This document shows, in pieces, positions 33,258 to 41,471 of a DNA stretch of 64,000 nt; the first letter of the stretch is position 1, and each line of letters starts with the position of its first letter. A program made the translations under genes and the position numbers. The notes below the pieces were generated by a model. The model did not search any database. It was given only the letters and a program-made list of their open reading frames with translations, and was not told the DNA's origin. Location of the stretch: positions 60,048-124,047 of the forward strand of contig JBGVTE010000058.1 in NCBI GenBank assembly GCA_041862375.1. The letters run 5' to 3'. This stretch comes from WVZL01 sp041862375 (GTDB taxonomy: Bacteria; Acidobacteriota; Aminicenantia; Aminicenantales; Aminicenantaceae).

Positions 33258-33286
33258 CTTATATCAAATTTATATTTGCATGTAAA
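33258..33286 (-). promoter_or_regulatory. Sigma-70 promoter of the propeller/SGNH gene, predicting a leaderless mRNA
   Basis: Minus strand TTTACA (33281-33286, 5 of 6), 17 bases, TATAAG (33258-33263, 5 of 6). Only nine bases separate the -10 from ATG 33248, so the transcript would begin at or within a few bases of the start codon. Confidence 0.6.
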
Positions 33287-33484
33287 ATGGCCCGGCTTAG
33301 CCACTTATGGAGCACGGAATTCTGTTCATTCTTGGGAACATTATTTCATAATAAAGCCTTGTCCCAGAAATTAAATATCTAAGCTGATTGTTATATATAT
33401 TTATACTGCTAACTAATGAATACAGAATTTAGAGGAAGCACTCAAAAAGAATTGATTGTATAGGGGAAATCCCTTTTTGAGATT

Positions 33485-34714
33485 TCATTTCTTTTTCATC
33501 TCTGATTCTCTGATTACAACTGAGCAGGACATGTCACCTACAATGTTAGTAGTAGTTCGGCACATATCAAGGAATCTGTCAACCCCTAGAATAAGTGCAA
33601 TTCCTTCTAAAGGAATACCTATCTGTTTCAAGACCATAGCCAGAGTGATTATACCTGCTGCAGGAACTCCAGCTGCTCCAACAGAAGCAAGGGTTGCCAT
33701 TAAAACAATCGTTATCTGATCAGTAAACCCTAAAGGGATCCCGTATATCTGAGCAATGAACACAGCTGCTACTCCCTGGTAGAGGGCTGTGCCATCCATG
33801 TTGATAGTTGCTCCGAGCGGAATAACAAAGCTTGAGTATTCCCTTGGAACGCCGATATGTTCAACACATTCCAGACTTACTGGAAGGGCGGCGTTTGAAC
33901 TTGAGGTGCTGAAGGCTATAATCATCGCTTCCTTTACGCCCCTGTAATAGCGAAGAGGATTAGTGCGTCCGAGGATTCCTACAGCAAGACTGTTGATGGT
34001 GAATGTATAGAGCACAAGTCCACCCACTACCACCAAAGAGTATTTGAGAAGTGTAACCAGGATATGGACGCCGTATTGACCTATGACAGCAGCTATCAAA
34101 GCGAAAACTCCATAGGGAGCGAGTCTCATGGCAACGTGAACCACTTGAATGATAGCATCATTTAAGCTATCAAGAAACTTTATGAGATTCTCTGATTTTT
34201 CCTTCTTTATGAGTGTAAGAATAATGCCAAAGAGCAGGGCCAGGAAAATGACTTGAAGCATATTTCCTTCTACGAGGGATTTCACAGGGTTTGTTGGAAC
34301 AATATTAACAATGACCTCTATAGCAGAGGGTTTTTCTTCCATCCTCTGCAGTCCCACTTGAGCCTTGGATTCATAATTCTTGTACAGCTCCTCTTTAACC
34401 TGCTCGTTAAGACCATAACCCGGCTTGACTATGTTGGCTAGAATAAGACCTATGGAGATTGCAATCATTGTGGTGATAGTAAAATAAATGATAGTCTTGA
34501 TTCCGATGCGACCGAGCTTTCTTATATCTCCCAAGCTTGCTGTTCCCAGCATAAGAGAGACGAGAACTAAGGGAACAACAATCATAGTAATAAGACGGAG
34601 GAAGATAGTCCCGACGGGCTCAATTATACGAGCCTTCTCACCAAAAACAAGGCCAACTACTACTCCCAATATGAGCCCAATAAATATTTTTGTATGAAGT
34701 TTTATTTTAATCAT
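33485..34714 (-). CDS. Dicarboxylate/amino acid:cation symporter (DAACS family)
   Basis: 409 residues, typical for GltP/DctA. Eight membrane helices and two re-entrant loops are expected. Hallmarks visible: the serine-rich loop 'FSTSSSNAALPVS' (about 270-282), the 'NMDGTALYQG' cation-binding motif (about 306-315) and the second loop 'SVGAAGVPAAGI'. It imports glutamate, aspartate or C4-dicarboxylates with Na+ or H+; the substrate cannot be told from sequence. Transcribed alone with its own promoter. Confidence 0.92.
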   Translation of the reverse strand: MIKIKLHTKIFIGLILGVVVGLVFGEKARIIEPVGTIFLRLITMIVVPLVLVSLMLGTASLGDIRKLGRIGIKTIIYFTITTMIAISIGLILANIVKPGYGLNEQVKEELYKNYESKAQVGLQRMEEKPSAIEVIVNIVPTNPVKSLVEGNMLQVIFLALLFGIILTLIKKEKSENLIKFLDSLNDAIIQVVHVAMRLAPYGVFALIAAVIGQYGVHILVTLLKYSLVVVGGLVLYTFTINSLAVGILGRTNPLRYYRGVKEAMIIAFSTSSSNAALPVSLECVEHIGVPREYSSFVIPLGATINMDGTALYQGVAAVFIAQIYGIPLGFTDQITIVLMATLASVGAAGVPAAGIITLAMVLKQIGIPLEGIALILGVDRFLDMCRTTTNIVGDMSCSVVIRESEMKKK

Positions 34715-34826
34715 TTACATAAAGCCTTAAGCCCTTCCTACTTTAAAACAAGATAATACAGCGAAAGATGTACCACCTTCTTCTTAAGCCATCTCTTATT
34801 TTTATCACCACAATTTGTGAAAAAAT

Positions 34827-34855
34827 ATCTTATATACTCCTTAATACGAAGTCAA
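34827..34855 (-). promoter_or_regulatory. Possible sigma-70 promoter of the DAACS symporter gene
   Basis: Minus strand TTGACT (34850-34855, 5 of 6), 17 bases, TAAGAT (34827-34832, 4 of 6). The predicted leader is about 100 bases. A small palindrome CACAATTTGTG lies just inside the transcript and might be an operator. Confidence 0.45.
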
Positions 34856-34958
34856 TTATAAATGGAGGAAGTTCATTTTTTATATAATTTATCTTTACCT
34901 ATCTTTATTTCAGGCATTTCTCATTTTTATAGGGTATTATTATAGGATTAAAATAAAA

Positions 34959-34972
34959 ATAGAACCGTCCCC
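34959..34972. repeat. Single arm of the REP-like element
   Basis: ATAGAACCGTCCCC, sharing ATAGAACCG with the palindrome at 12230-12238 and resembling AGAACGTCCCC at 63730-63740. It lies just beyond the glycosyltransferase stop. Such GGGGACGGTTCTAT-type words are common as dispersed repeats in other bacteria (from memory). Confidence 0.4.
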
Positions 34973-34974
34973 AT

Positions 34975-36135
34975 TCAGGAAGATTTGCAAGCCATTCTGA
35001 GGACATGACTGATTTTTCCCAGATAACTGGGGTAGGTGTATTCTCTTTCAGCCAATTCTTTACACCTCTCGGCTCGACGCTTCGCTTCCTCACTTGAAAG
35101 GGCAAACATGATACCCTCAGCCAAACTCTGGGGATTGGGCTCGACAAGAACAGAAATTTTATCGCTTAACACTTGCGAATGAGTCCAGAGATTTGTTGCA
35201 ACCAGAGGCTTTCCAGACTTCATGTAGGAATAGATTTTGAGAGGAGTGTTTGTCCCTGCAAGCCTGGAAGATACAAGTACATCTGCTAAAAAAATGAATG
35301 ACGGAACTTTTTCTGGAGGCACCTTGCCAGTAAAAACTACCTTATCAGCAATTCCAAGAGCTTCTGCTCTTTTTTTCATCACCTCAATCTCACTATTTTC
35401 TCCGCCCACCAAAAGAAACACAACCTTTTCGTCTATCTTCGCCACAGCTTCAAGGAGAAGAGGCATACCCTGATACGGCTCGAAATTCCCGGTATAGAGG
35501 ACAATTTTTTCGCCTTCTGTGGCAAACATTGCGCGTTTCTTTTGTAGCTGTTCCTCTGAATAATCCTCCCCCTTAAAATCAATAAAATTTTCTATCCTGG
35601 TAGCCTTTGACCCAAATCCTTCTCTGGTCACTTTATTCAAAAGATCAAGACAGACAACGATAATAGCTTGAGATCTTTTGAGGATTAATTTTTCTATCCA
35701 GAGAAATGTTCTTTTTATAACTGAAGAGCGAGTAAAATTAAAATTTTCCAGCTGCTGAGGCAGGCTGGAATGCATATCATATACGTGATGTAATTTCCAT
35801 ATTTTGGCCAGAAAGACTCCCAGAAACGCAGCTTCTTCATGGGAGAATATCAAATCATACTTTCTTTTTAGGAGCTGGAAGAAAGCCGTGAGAAAAAGGA
35901 GAAAATCAAGGGGAATTTTAGCCAATGAAGGCCCAATTTTAATCTTCTTGATAGAAAACAGGTTTGGTATTCTTACAATTTTTAGGTTTTCAATTTCGAC
36001 ATCTTCTCCGAGGTGATAGGTTACAAGATCAACTTTATGGCCAAGGTCAGAGAGAGCTCTTATCCTGAAGTACTCACTTAAAGGAGTCCCCCTGGGCTGG
36101 AAAAAGGGCTCTGGAGCAAGCATTAGAATCTTCAT
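34975..36135 (-). CDS. Glycosyltransferase family 4
   Basis: 386 residues, GT-B fold. The N-terminal acceptor domain begins 'MKILMLAPEPFFQPRGTPLSEYF', with a glycine/proline loop. The C-terminal donor domain has 'VLYTGNFEPYQGMPLLLEAVA', 'VFTGKVPPEKVPSFIFLADVLVSSR', and the nucleotide-binding 'TNTPLKIYSYMKSGKPLVAT'. In this last motif the usual E-x7-E region is changed to 'AGTNTPLKIYSYMKSG'. Probably builds a surface glycan. Nine bases after the GT2 gene on the same strand, so co-transcribed. Confidence 0.87.
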   Translation of the reverse strand: MKILMLAPEPFFQPRGTPLSEYFRIRALSDLGHKVDLVTYHLGEDVEIENLKIVRIPNLFSIKKIKIGPSLAKIPLDFLLFLTAFFQLLKRKYDLIFSHEEAAFLGVFLAKIWKLHHVYDMHSSLPQQLENFNFTRSSVIKRTFLWIEKLILKRSQAIIVVCLDLLNKVTREGFGSKATRIENFIDFKGEDYSEEQLQKKRAMFATEGEKIVLYTGNFEPYQGMPLLLEAVAKIDEKVVFLLVGGENSEIEVMKKRAEALGIADKVVFTGKVPPEKVPSFIFLADVLVSSRLAGTNTPLKIYSYMKSGKPLVATNLWTHSQVLSDKISVLVEPNPQSLAEGIMFALSSEEAKRRAERCKELAEREYTYPSYLGKISHVLRMACKSS

Positions 36136-36144
36136 CTGGGAATA

Positions 36145-37155
36145 CTACGGTTGCTCCTCAGAATCAGAATCTACAACTTCTTTAATATAGTAAATGCTTT
36201 TCTCCGCAGATTCATGGTATGCCCGCGCCATAATTTCTGCTAAAAGCCCTATTGTAATAAACTGAATGCCAATTATCATAAGGAGAATAGCTAAAAATAG
36301 AAGAGGTCGGCCGGCAATACCAACTTTAACAATCAATCGTTGATAGGAAAGATAAAGACCTAAAACAAGCCCGACAGTTCCTGAGGCAAGGCCAAAGAGG
36401 CCAAAGATTTGTAAAGGGCGGGTAGAATAGCTCAATAAAAATTTTACAGTCAATAGATCCAGGATTACTTTGTTAAACCTAAATATACTGTACTTTGATT
36501 TTCCATAGCGACGCGGTCGATGATTAACCTTCACTTCGGTGATCGAAACACCCATGTAACTAGCTATCGCTGGGATAAATCGGTGCATCTCTCCGTATAA
36601 CCTAATGTTTTTGATGATCTCTCTGCGAAATGCCTTCAAGGTACAGCCATAGTCATGAAGCTTGACACGGGTTATTCGAGAAATGAGCCAGTTGGCAATG
36701 ATAGATGGAAGCCTTCTCGTTAAGAATTTATCCTTCCTTTTCTGCCTCCAACCGCTGACGATATCAAAACCTGCCTCAATCTTTTCGATAAAGAGAGAAA
36801 TGTCATTAGGGTCATTCTGTAGATCAGCATCTAAAGTTATGATGATATCACCTTTAGAGTAATCAAATCCTGCAGAGAGGGCTGCTGTTTGGCCGAAATT
36901 TTTTCGAAACTTTATAATTTTTACCCTGGGATCTTTTTTCTGGATCTTTTTTAGGATTACAAAAGAATTATCCCAGCTTCCATCATCGACAAAGATAATC
37001 TCAAAAGACTTTTTTAATTTCGTGCATGAAGCAATCAACTCATCATAGAGTTCAACGAGATTTTCTGCCTCGTTAAACACAGGGATGACCAAGGTGTAGT
37101 CTAATCTTCTGACATTATCCACATTGGCCACTATAGCATAAAGAAAATACTCCAT
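36145..37155 (-). CDS. GT2 family polyprenyl-phosphate glycosyltransferase (DPMS/GtrB-like)
   Basis: About 336 residues. The catalytic domain begins 'YTLVIPVFNEAENLVELYDEL' and has 'IIFVDDGSWDNSF', 'DIIITLDADLQNDPNDI' (metal-binding DxD) and 'DYGCTLKAFRREII'. The C-terminus holds two membrane helices (about 240-262 and 280-305) as in GtrB/ArnC-type enzymes that load sugars onto undecaprenyl phosphate. The start is uncertain: ATG 37155 or a neighbouring TTG, with no clear ribosome site, and the core begins about 19 residues later. Confidence 0.88.
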   Translation of the reverse strand: MEYFLYAIVANVDNVRRLDYTLVIPVFNEAENLVELYDELIASCTKLKKSFEIIFVDDGSWDNSFVILKKIQKKDPRVKIIKFRKNFGQTAALSAGFDYSKGDIIITLDADLQNDPNDISLFIEKIEAGFDIVSGWRQKRKDKFLTRRLPSIIANWLISRITRVKLHDYGCTLKAFRREIIKNIRLYGEMHRFIPAIASYMGVSITEVKVNHRPRRYGKSKYSIFRFNKVILDLLTVKFLLSYSTRPLQIFGLFGLASGTVGLVLGLYLSYQRLIVKVGIAGRPLLFLAILLMIIGIQFITIGLLAEIMARAYHESAEKSIYYIKEVVDSDSEEQP

Positions 37156-37234
37156 CAACGATGTTTTGGAATCATTTTGTTTTTTGTGATAACCGATATT
37201 TTTATCAATTCATATAAAAGTATTACCATTGTTT

Positions 37235-37249
37235 TTGTCAAGTTGACAA
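37235..37249. promoter_or_regulatory. 15-bp palindrome TTGTCAA-G-TTGACAA between divergent genes
   Basis: A perfect palindrome whose right arm is the -35 box of the right-reading promoter and whose left arm, read on the other strand, is a TTGACA facing the GT2 gene. It could act as a shared operator or as two back-to-back -35 boxes. Confidence 0.45.
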
Positions 37250-37271
37250 CATACACAATTTAAATTAAAAT
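37243..37271 (+). promoter_or_regulatory. Sigma-70 promoter of the receiver-domain gene
   Basis: TTGACA (37243-37248), 17 bases, TAAAAT (37266-37271, 5 of 6). The predicted start near 37278 is about 8 bases before ATG 37286, which has no ribosome site. Confidence 0.6.
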
Positions 37272-37285
37272 CTTCATGATTTATC

Positions 37286-37753
37286 ATGCCAGATAGAAAA
37301 ATCCTGCTTGTTGATTATGAAAGCCAAAACCTGGACTGCTTAGAGAAGCTCCTTGAACCATACAAATTTCAAATCGTAAAAGCCACCGATGGCCTTTCAG
37401 CCTACGATAAATTTGTTTCAGAAAAACCAGATTTAATTATTCTTGAAGCAATGTTGCCTAAGTATCACGGGTTTGATCTCACCAAAAAGATTTCACAGGA
37501 AGCAAAAGGCAAAGTGCCCATCATAATAGTCACCGGCTTGTATCGAGGTCCGCAGTATAGAAAGGAAGCTCTAAATTATCTCGGAGCTTCTGCCTATTTC
37601 GAGAAGCCTGTGGATAAGGATAAACTAATAGAATCAGTACTGAATCTGCTGAATAAAGAAGATGAAATAAAAGAAGAACTTCCTGACCCTGATTCAGTCC
37701 TAGAGAATCTTACCCAGAGGATTAAAGCCCGGTCCAAAGGGCCTAAAAAGTGA
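37286..37753 (+). CDS. Receiver-domain protein with Glu in place of the phospho-acceptor Asp
   Basis: 155 residues: one REC domain (about 4-122) and a charged tail. The fold markers are present: 'ILLVDYES' strand 1 with Asp10, Thr83 ('IIVTGL') and Lys107 ('YFEKPVD'). The phospho-accepting aspartate is Glu54 ('LIILEAMLPKYHG'), and the acidic pair of strand 1 is D-Y-E rather than D-D/E-D. Asp-to-Glu can mimic the phosphorylated state, so this may be a constitutively active or phosphorylation-independent adaptor. It has no output domain. It is followed 21 bases later by a coiled-coil gene that may be its partner. Confidence 0.85.
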   Translation: MPDRKILLVDYESQNLDCLEKLLEPYKFQIVKATDGLSAYDKFVSEKPDLIILEAMLPKYHGFDLTKKISQEAKGKVPIIIVTGLYRGPQYRKEALNYLGASAYFEKPVDKDKLIESVLNLLNKEDEIKEELPDPDSVLENLTQRIKARSKGPKK

Positions 37754-37774
37754 AGGAATTCGAGGAAAAAAAAG

Positions 37775-38047
37775 ATGGCATTATCGAAGGAGGAGAGAGA
37801 AAAATACCACAGAACTTTAAAAGAAACACGAGACCAGATAAGAAGTATTGAGGAGGAAATGGAAAAAGAGCTTGGAAAAACGAAGCAACGCCTTCAGGAA
37901 CTTTTGGAAGAGAAAAAAGCAATGAGAAAAGTCTATGCCGGGATTGCTTCACTTTTAGGTGTAGAAAACGAGTTTGAGAATGAAGATAAAAAAGAAAAAA
38001 GTGAAGAGCTAAGCCTCAAAATCGACAAATCAACAAATGGTCAATGA
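37775..38047 (+). CDS. Small coiled-coil protein, unknown function
   Basis: 90 residues, almost entirely Lys/Glu-rich helix ('EREKYHRTLKETRDQIRSIEEEMEKELGKTKQRLQELLEEKKAM', about 6-50) with a short hydrophobic patch 'YAGIASLLGVE' (about 54-64). No family recognised. GAGG lies nine bases before the ATG. Co-directional with the receiver gene (21-base gap) and upstream of accD. An adaptor or scaffold role is only a guess. Confidence 0.7.
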   Translation: MALSKEEREKYHRTLKETRDQIRSIEEEMEKELGKTKQRLQELLEEKKAMRKVYAGIASLLGVENEFENEDKKEKSEELSLKIDKSTNGQ

Positions 38048-38155
38048 TAAAATGTAAAAATTAAGTTTCGGCCTCTCCCACGTTTCTCGACAGTTTATAT
38101 CAAAACAAAAGACAAGAATAAACTTCAAATAGATTAGAGCTTAAAGGAAAAAGTA

Positions 38156-38944
38156 ATGGCAAGCTTATGGACTCGATGCAATAATTGCCGTCGGATTCTC
38201 TATAAGCAGGATATCATTGACAATCTGTCAGTCTGTCCTGTTTGTAATTTTCATTTTAGGCTTTCAGCTCCTGAACGTCTGCACATGCTCCTTGACGAAG
38301 GTCAGTATAAACTTCTCGATCCTAATGTCTTTCCCGTTGATTCTCTCCAATTCGAAGATACACAAAAGTATTCCCACAGGTTGAAGGAAAATCAGGAAAG
38401 AACTTCCTATCCTGAAGCAGTAATTAATGCAGAAGGAATGATAGGGAGAATAAAAGTAATTATTTCTGTAATGGATTTCTCCTTTATGGGAGGAAGCATG
38501 GGCTCAGTAGTGGGAGAAAAAATTACAAGAGCAGCGGAAAGAGCTCTTAAGGAGAAACTACCTCTGATCATAATCTCTGCCTCCGGAGGCGCCCGAATGC
38601 AAGAAGGAGCTCTCTCTCTGATGCAACTCATGAAAACGAGCGCTGCTTTAGCGAAGTTAGACGAAGCAGGAATACCATTTATTTCTGTTCTGACTGACCC
38701 TACAACCGGAGGAGTAGCTGCCAGCTTCGCCATGCTCGGAGATATTAACATTGCCGAACCTAATGCCCTCATCGGCTTTGCTGGCCCTAGAGTTATCGAA
38801 CAAACAATAAAAGAAAAACTACCCAAGGGATTTCAACGGTCTGAATTCCTCCTCAGCCACGGCATGGTGGATGAGGTTGTAGGAAGAAAAGATTTGCGGG
38901 CCTATCTAATCCGCGCCCTGCGACTTTTCCTTAATCGCCCCTAA
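38156..38944 (+). CDS. accD: Acetyl-CoA carboxylase carboxyltransferase subunit beta
   Basis: 262 residues. The N-terminal four-cysteine zinc ribbon ('CNNCRRILY...VCPVCNFHF', about 7-31) is followed by the carboxyltransferase domain with 'FMGGSMGSVVGEKI', 'IISASGGARMQEG', 'DPTTGGVAASFAMLGD' and 'GFAGPRVIEQTI'. With AccA it transfers carboxyl from biotin to acetyl-CoA, giving malonyl-CoA for fatty acid synthesis. Slightly shorter than E. coli AccD (304). Ribosome site AAAGGA. Its stop codon shares one base with the folC start (TAATG), a common accD-folC pairing. Confidence 0.95.
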   Translation: MASLWTRCNNCRRILYKQDIIDNLSVCPVCNFHFRLSAPERLHMLLDEGQYKLLDPNVFPVDSLQFEDTQKYSHRLKENQERTSYPEAVINAEGMIGRIKVIISVMDFSFMGGSMGSVVGEKITRAAERALKEKLPLIIISASGGARMQEGALSLMQLMKTSAALAKLDEAGIPFISVLTDPTTGGVAASFAMLGDINIAEPNALIGFAGPRVIEQTIKEKLPKGFQRSEFLLSHGMVDEVVGRKDLRAYLIRALRLFLNRP

Positions 38945-40233
38945 TGAATTACAAGGAGTGCCTGCGCTATCTTGAAAAAATACAAAACTTAGGAATTAAG
39001 TTTGGATTAGACAACGTTAGAACCATCCTTTCTTCTCTCGATAACCCTCACCGAAAATACCCATCTTTATTGGTAGCAGGCACAAACGGGAAAGGCTCAG
39101 TGTGCGCTATGCTTTCTCACATTTTAACATTGCACCACCTCCGAGTGGGTCTTTTCACCTCACCTCATCTTATCAAAGTGGAAGAAAGAATCAGGATTGG
39201 GGAAAGGCCAATATCATCACAAGACTTTTGTAGAGAGCTCACCCTGCTCCGGGAAACTATTGAAGATCTAATAACTTCAAAAAAGCTCTCTTCTTCTCCT
39301 ACTTATTTCGAATTGCTTACCTGTCTTGCATTCAACCTCTTTAAAAAGAAAAAGGTAAATGTGGCAATTTTAGAAGTGGGCATGGGAGGAAGATTTGACG
39401 CCACTAATGTAGTCATTCCGATTGTTTCCATAATCACTACTATTTCAAAGGAACACCAAAAATTTCTTGGAGATACTCTAGTGGAAATCGCTTCTGAAAA
39501 AGCGGGGATCATTAAACCCGGAATCCCCGTTGTCTGCGGGGTTACAAAAAGGGAGGCTTTCAAGACAATAAAAGAGAAGGCAAGCGAGCTCGAAGCTCCA
39601 TTTTATGGAGTTTTCGACAAAAAGGATTGCTTTAATCCCAAAAAAACGCAAAGTGGGTATTCTTTTATCTACGAATCAAACAGTGAAAAATACCTATATT
39701 CACCTTCTCTTCCGGGAAAACACCAAGGAGAAAATGCTGCAGTTGTTATCGTGGCATCGGAGAGACTCAGTAAGAATTGGAAGAGGTTGGAAAAAGAGAA
39801 TATTATTAAGGGCATTGAAGGGACTCGATGGGAGGGGCGTTTGGAAATTCTCCCATCTAATCCTCGTGTGATTCTGGACGGAGCTCACAACGAAGAAGGA
39901 GCCAGAGCTTTAAAGAGCTATATCCAGGAATTCATTACGGCTCCCTTAATCCTTGTTGCGGCTTTCATGAGAGATAAAAAAATTGAAACAATAGCTAATA
40001 TCTTGTTTCCTCTGGCTGAAAGAATCATCCTAACCAGATTTCCTTATTACAGAGCTGCAACACCAGAGGAAATATGCGATAAGGCCCTCGAGTTCAAAGA
40101 TAAGATTATTCTGGAACCTAACACAAAAAAAGCATTAGAGATGGCTCTCTTTCAGGCCAATCCACAAGGTTGCATCCTCTTCACAGGATCCCTCTATTTA
40201 GTTGGAGAAGTTAAGAAGTACCTGCCTTACTAG
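38944..40233 (+). CDS. folC: Folylpolyglutamate synthase / dihydrofolate synthase
   Basis: 429 residues, Mur-ligase fold. Visible motifs: P-loop 'VAGTNGKGSVCAMLSHIL' (about 41-58), 'GLFTSPHLIKVEERIRI', 'FELLTCLAFNLF', 'VGMGGRFDATNV', 'DGAHNEEGARAL' and the C-terminal 'ILFTGSLYLVGEV'. It adds glutamate to folates and/or makes dihydrofolate from dihydropteroate. Translationally coupled to accD. Confidence 0.94.
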   Translation: MNYKECLRYLEKIQNLGIKFGLDNVRTILSSLDNPHRKYPSLLVAGTNGKGSVCAMLSHILTLHHLRVGLFTSPHLIKVEERIRIGERPISSQDFCRELTLLRETIEDLITSKKLSSSPTYFELLTCLAFNLFKKKKVNVAILEVGMGGRFDATNVVIPIVSIITTISKEHQKFLGDTLVEIASEKAGIIKPGIPVVCGVTKREAFKTIKEKASELEAPFYGVFDKKDCFNPKKTQSGYSFIYESNSEKYLYSPSLPGKHQGENAAVVIVASERLSKNWKRLEKENIIKGIEGTRWEGRLEILPSNPRVILDGAHNEEGARALKSYIQEFITAPLILVAAFMRDKKIETIANILFPLAERIILTRFPYYRAATPEEICDKALEFKDKIILEPNTKKALEMALFQANPQGCILFTGSLYLVGEVKKYLPY

Positions 40234-40327
40234 AAAACATTGTCCCGATTGTCTCGTTTTCCTGGTTCATCTTATTACATGAAAGCTTCGCTTAATAGAA
40301 CGGAAATATCTTATCTCTACATTTCAA

Positions 40328-40350
40328 ACAGTATATCCAGTTTATACTGT
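40328..40350. repeat. 8-bp inverted repeat between folC and the ATP synthase operon
   Basis: ACAGTATA (40328-40335), a 7-base loop, TATACTGT (40343-40350). No U-tract follows, so an operator or processing hairpin is as likely as a terminator. It lies about 100 bases before the atpF' start. I found no convincing -35/-10 pair for the atp operon in this 216-base gap. Confidence 0.45.
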
Positions 40351-40449
40351 CTGCCTTGCTCGCTTTGCACAATAAAACAAGGTAGTCTTGCTTTTTTAGG
40401 TTAAAAATGATAAATTTTTGCCTCACTTTATCATCTTCTGCATAGAAAA

Positions 40450-40866
40450 ATGCTTTCCATTGATGGCTCTGTGATAGTAATTTTTATAATTATCTGGATA
40501 CTGGTTTATGTTCTATCCAAGTTATTTTTTAATCGAGTGCGTGGATTAATGGCAAAACGCGAGGCGACAATTCGGGAGAACAGAGAATCCTGCAAAATTG
40601 CACTTCAAACATACGAGCAGAAAATCAATGAAATTGAAGAAAGCCTACAATCTGCAAAAACTAAATCGGATTTAACGATAGCTGAATTCGAGAATAAAGC
40701 TTTTAAGGAGAAAGTCAGAATGCTAGAGGAAATAGAGGAAGAATCCAAGAAAAAAGTAGATGAAGCAGAAGAACAGCTGAAAGAGCATATAAAGAATTTA
40801 AAGAAAGAGTTAGAGAAAGAGGCTAAGTTATTATCCGAAAGGATTGAGCAGAAGTTTTTACACTGA
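40450..40866 (+). CDS. F1Fo ATP synthase subunit b' (AtpF-like)
   Basis: 138 residues. One N-terminal membrane helix (about 6-27) is followed by an uninterrupted charged coiled coil to the end, the pattern of Fo b-type stalk subunits. A second, distinct b gene follows with a 1-base overlap, giving a b/b' heterodimer stator as known in cyanobacteria and some other bacteria. No good ribosome site precedes the ATG. Which of the two is 'b' and which 'b-prime' is arbitrary. Confidence 0.8.
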   Translation: MLSIDGSVIVIFIIIWILVYVLSKLFFNRVRGLMAKREATIRENRESCKIALQTYEQKINEIEESLQSAKTKSDLTIAEFENKAFKEKVRMLEEIEEESKKKVDEAEEQLKEHIKNLKKELEKEAKLLSERIEQKFLH

Positions 40867-41471
40867 TGAAAAAGGGCAGACAGGTTTTTTTTATCCTTTT
40901 TTTACTTCCTTTCTTTGTATTCATGGCTTCAGAGGAAGGAAGTGCCTCCTCAAATTTAATCGATTTTCTGGGTAAAAGTATAAATTTTATCATTCTTTTT
41001 GGAGGAATTGCTTATTTTCTTTACAAGCCCCTCCGTAACTATCTCGAAAAACGGTCCCAAGATATTAAAAACTCACTAGAAGAAGCTGAAAATTCTAGAC
41101 GGGAAGCAGATAAAAAGTTAAAAGCCGTAGAAGTTCGTCTTGAAGGATTGGGAGAGAAAGTTACCAAGATAAAAAAAGAAGCTGAAATCGAAGGCCACAG
41201 AGAAAGAGAGAGAATAATTAACGAAGCTAAGAGAGAAGCCGAAAAGATAAAGCAGCAAACTCAAAAGGAAATAGAAATGCTTATCGAGGGGGGGAGTAGG
41301 GAGCTAAAAGAATTCACAGCAGAAATGGCCACTAACCTGGCAGAAGAAAGAATCAAAAAAGCTATTACAAAACAAGACCATGAACACTTGATAAATAAAT
41401 CAATCCAAAAACTTTCAGAATTCAATGAGAAATCAAATACTGATAAAAAGATACACCCAGGGACTCGTTAA
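40866..41471 (+). CDS. atpF: F1Fo ATP synthase subunit b
   Basis: 201 residues. An N-terminal signal-like hydrophobic segment (about 6-22) is followed by the true membrane helix ('LIDFLGKSINFIILFGGIAYFLYKPL', about 31-56) and a long Lys/Glu coiled coil with the 'REAEKIKQQTQKEIE' pattern. An extra N-terminal segment is seen in some bacterial b subunits. The 3' end overlaps the delta gene by 47 bases in another frame. Confidence 0.88.
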   Translation: MKKGRQVFFILFLLPFFVFMASEEGSASSNLIDFLGKSINFIILFGGIAYFLYKPLRNYLEKRSQDIKNSLEEAENSRREADKKLKAVEVRLEGLGEKVTKIKKEAEIEGHRERERIINEAKREAEKIKQQTQKEIEMLIEGGSRELKEFTAEMATNLAEERIKKAITKQDHEHLINKSIQKLSEFNEKSNTDKKIHPGTR

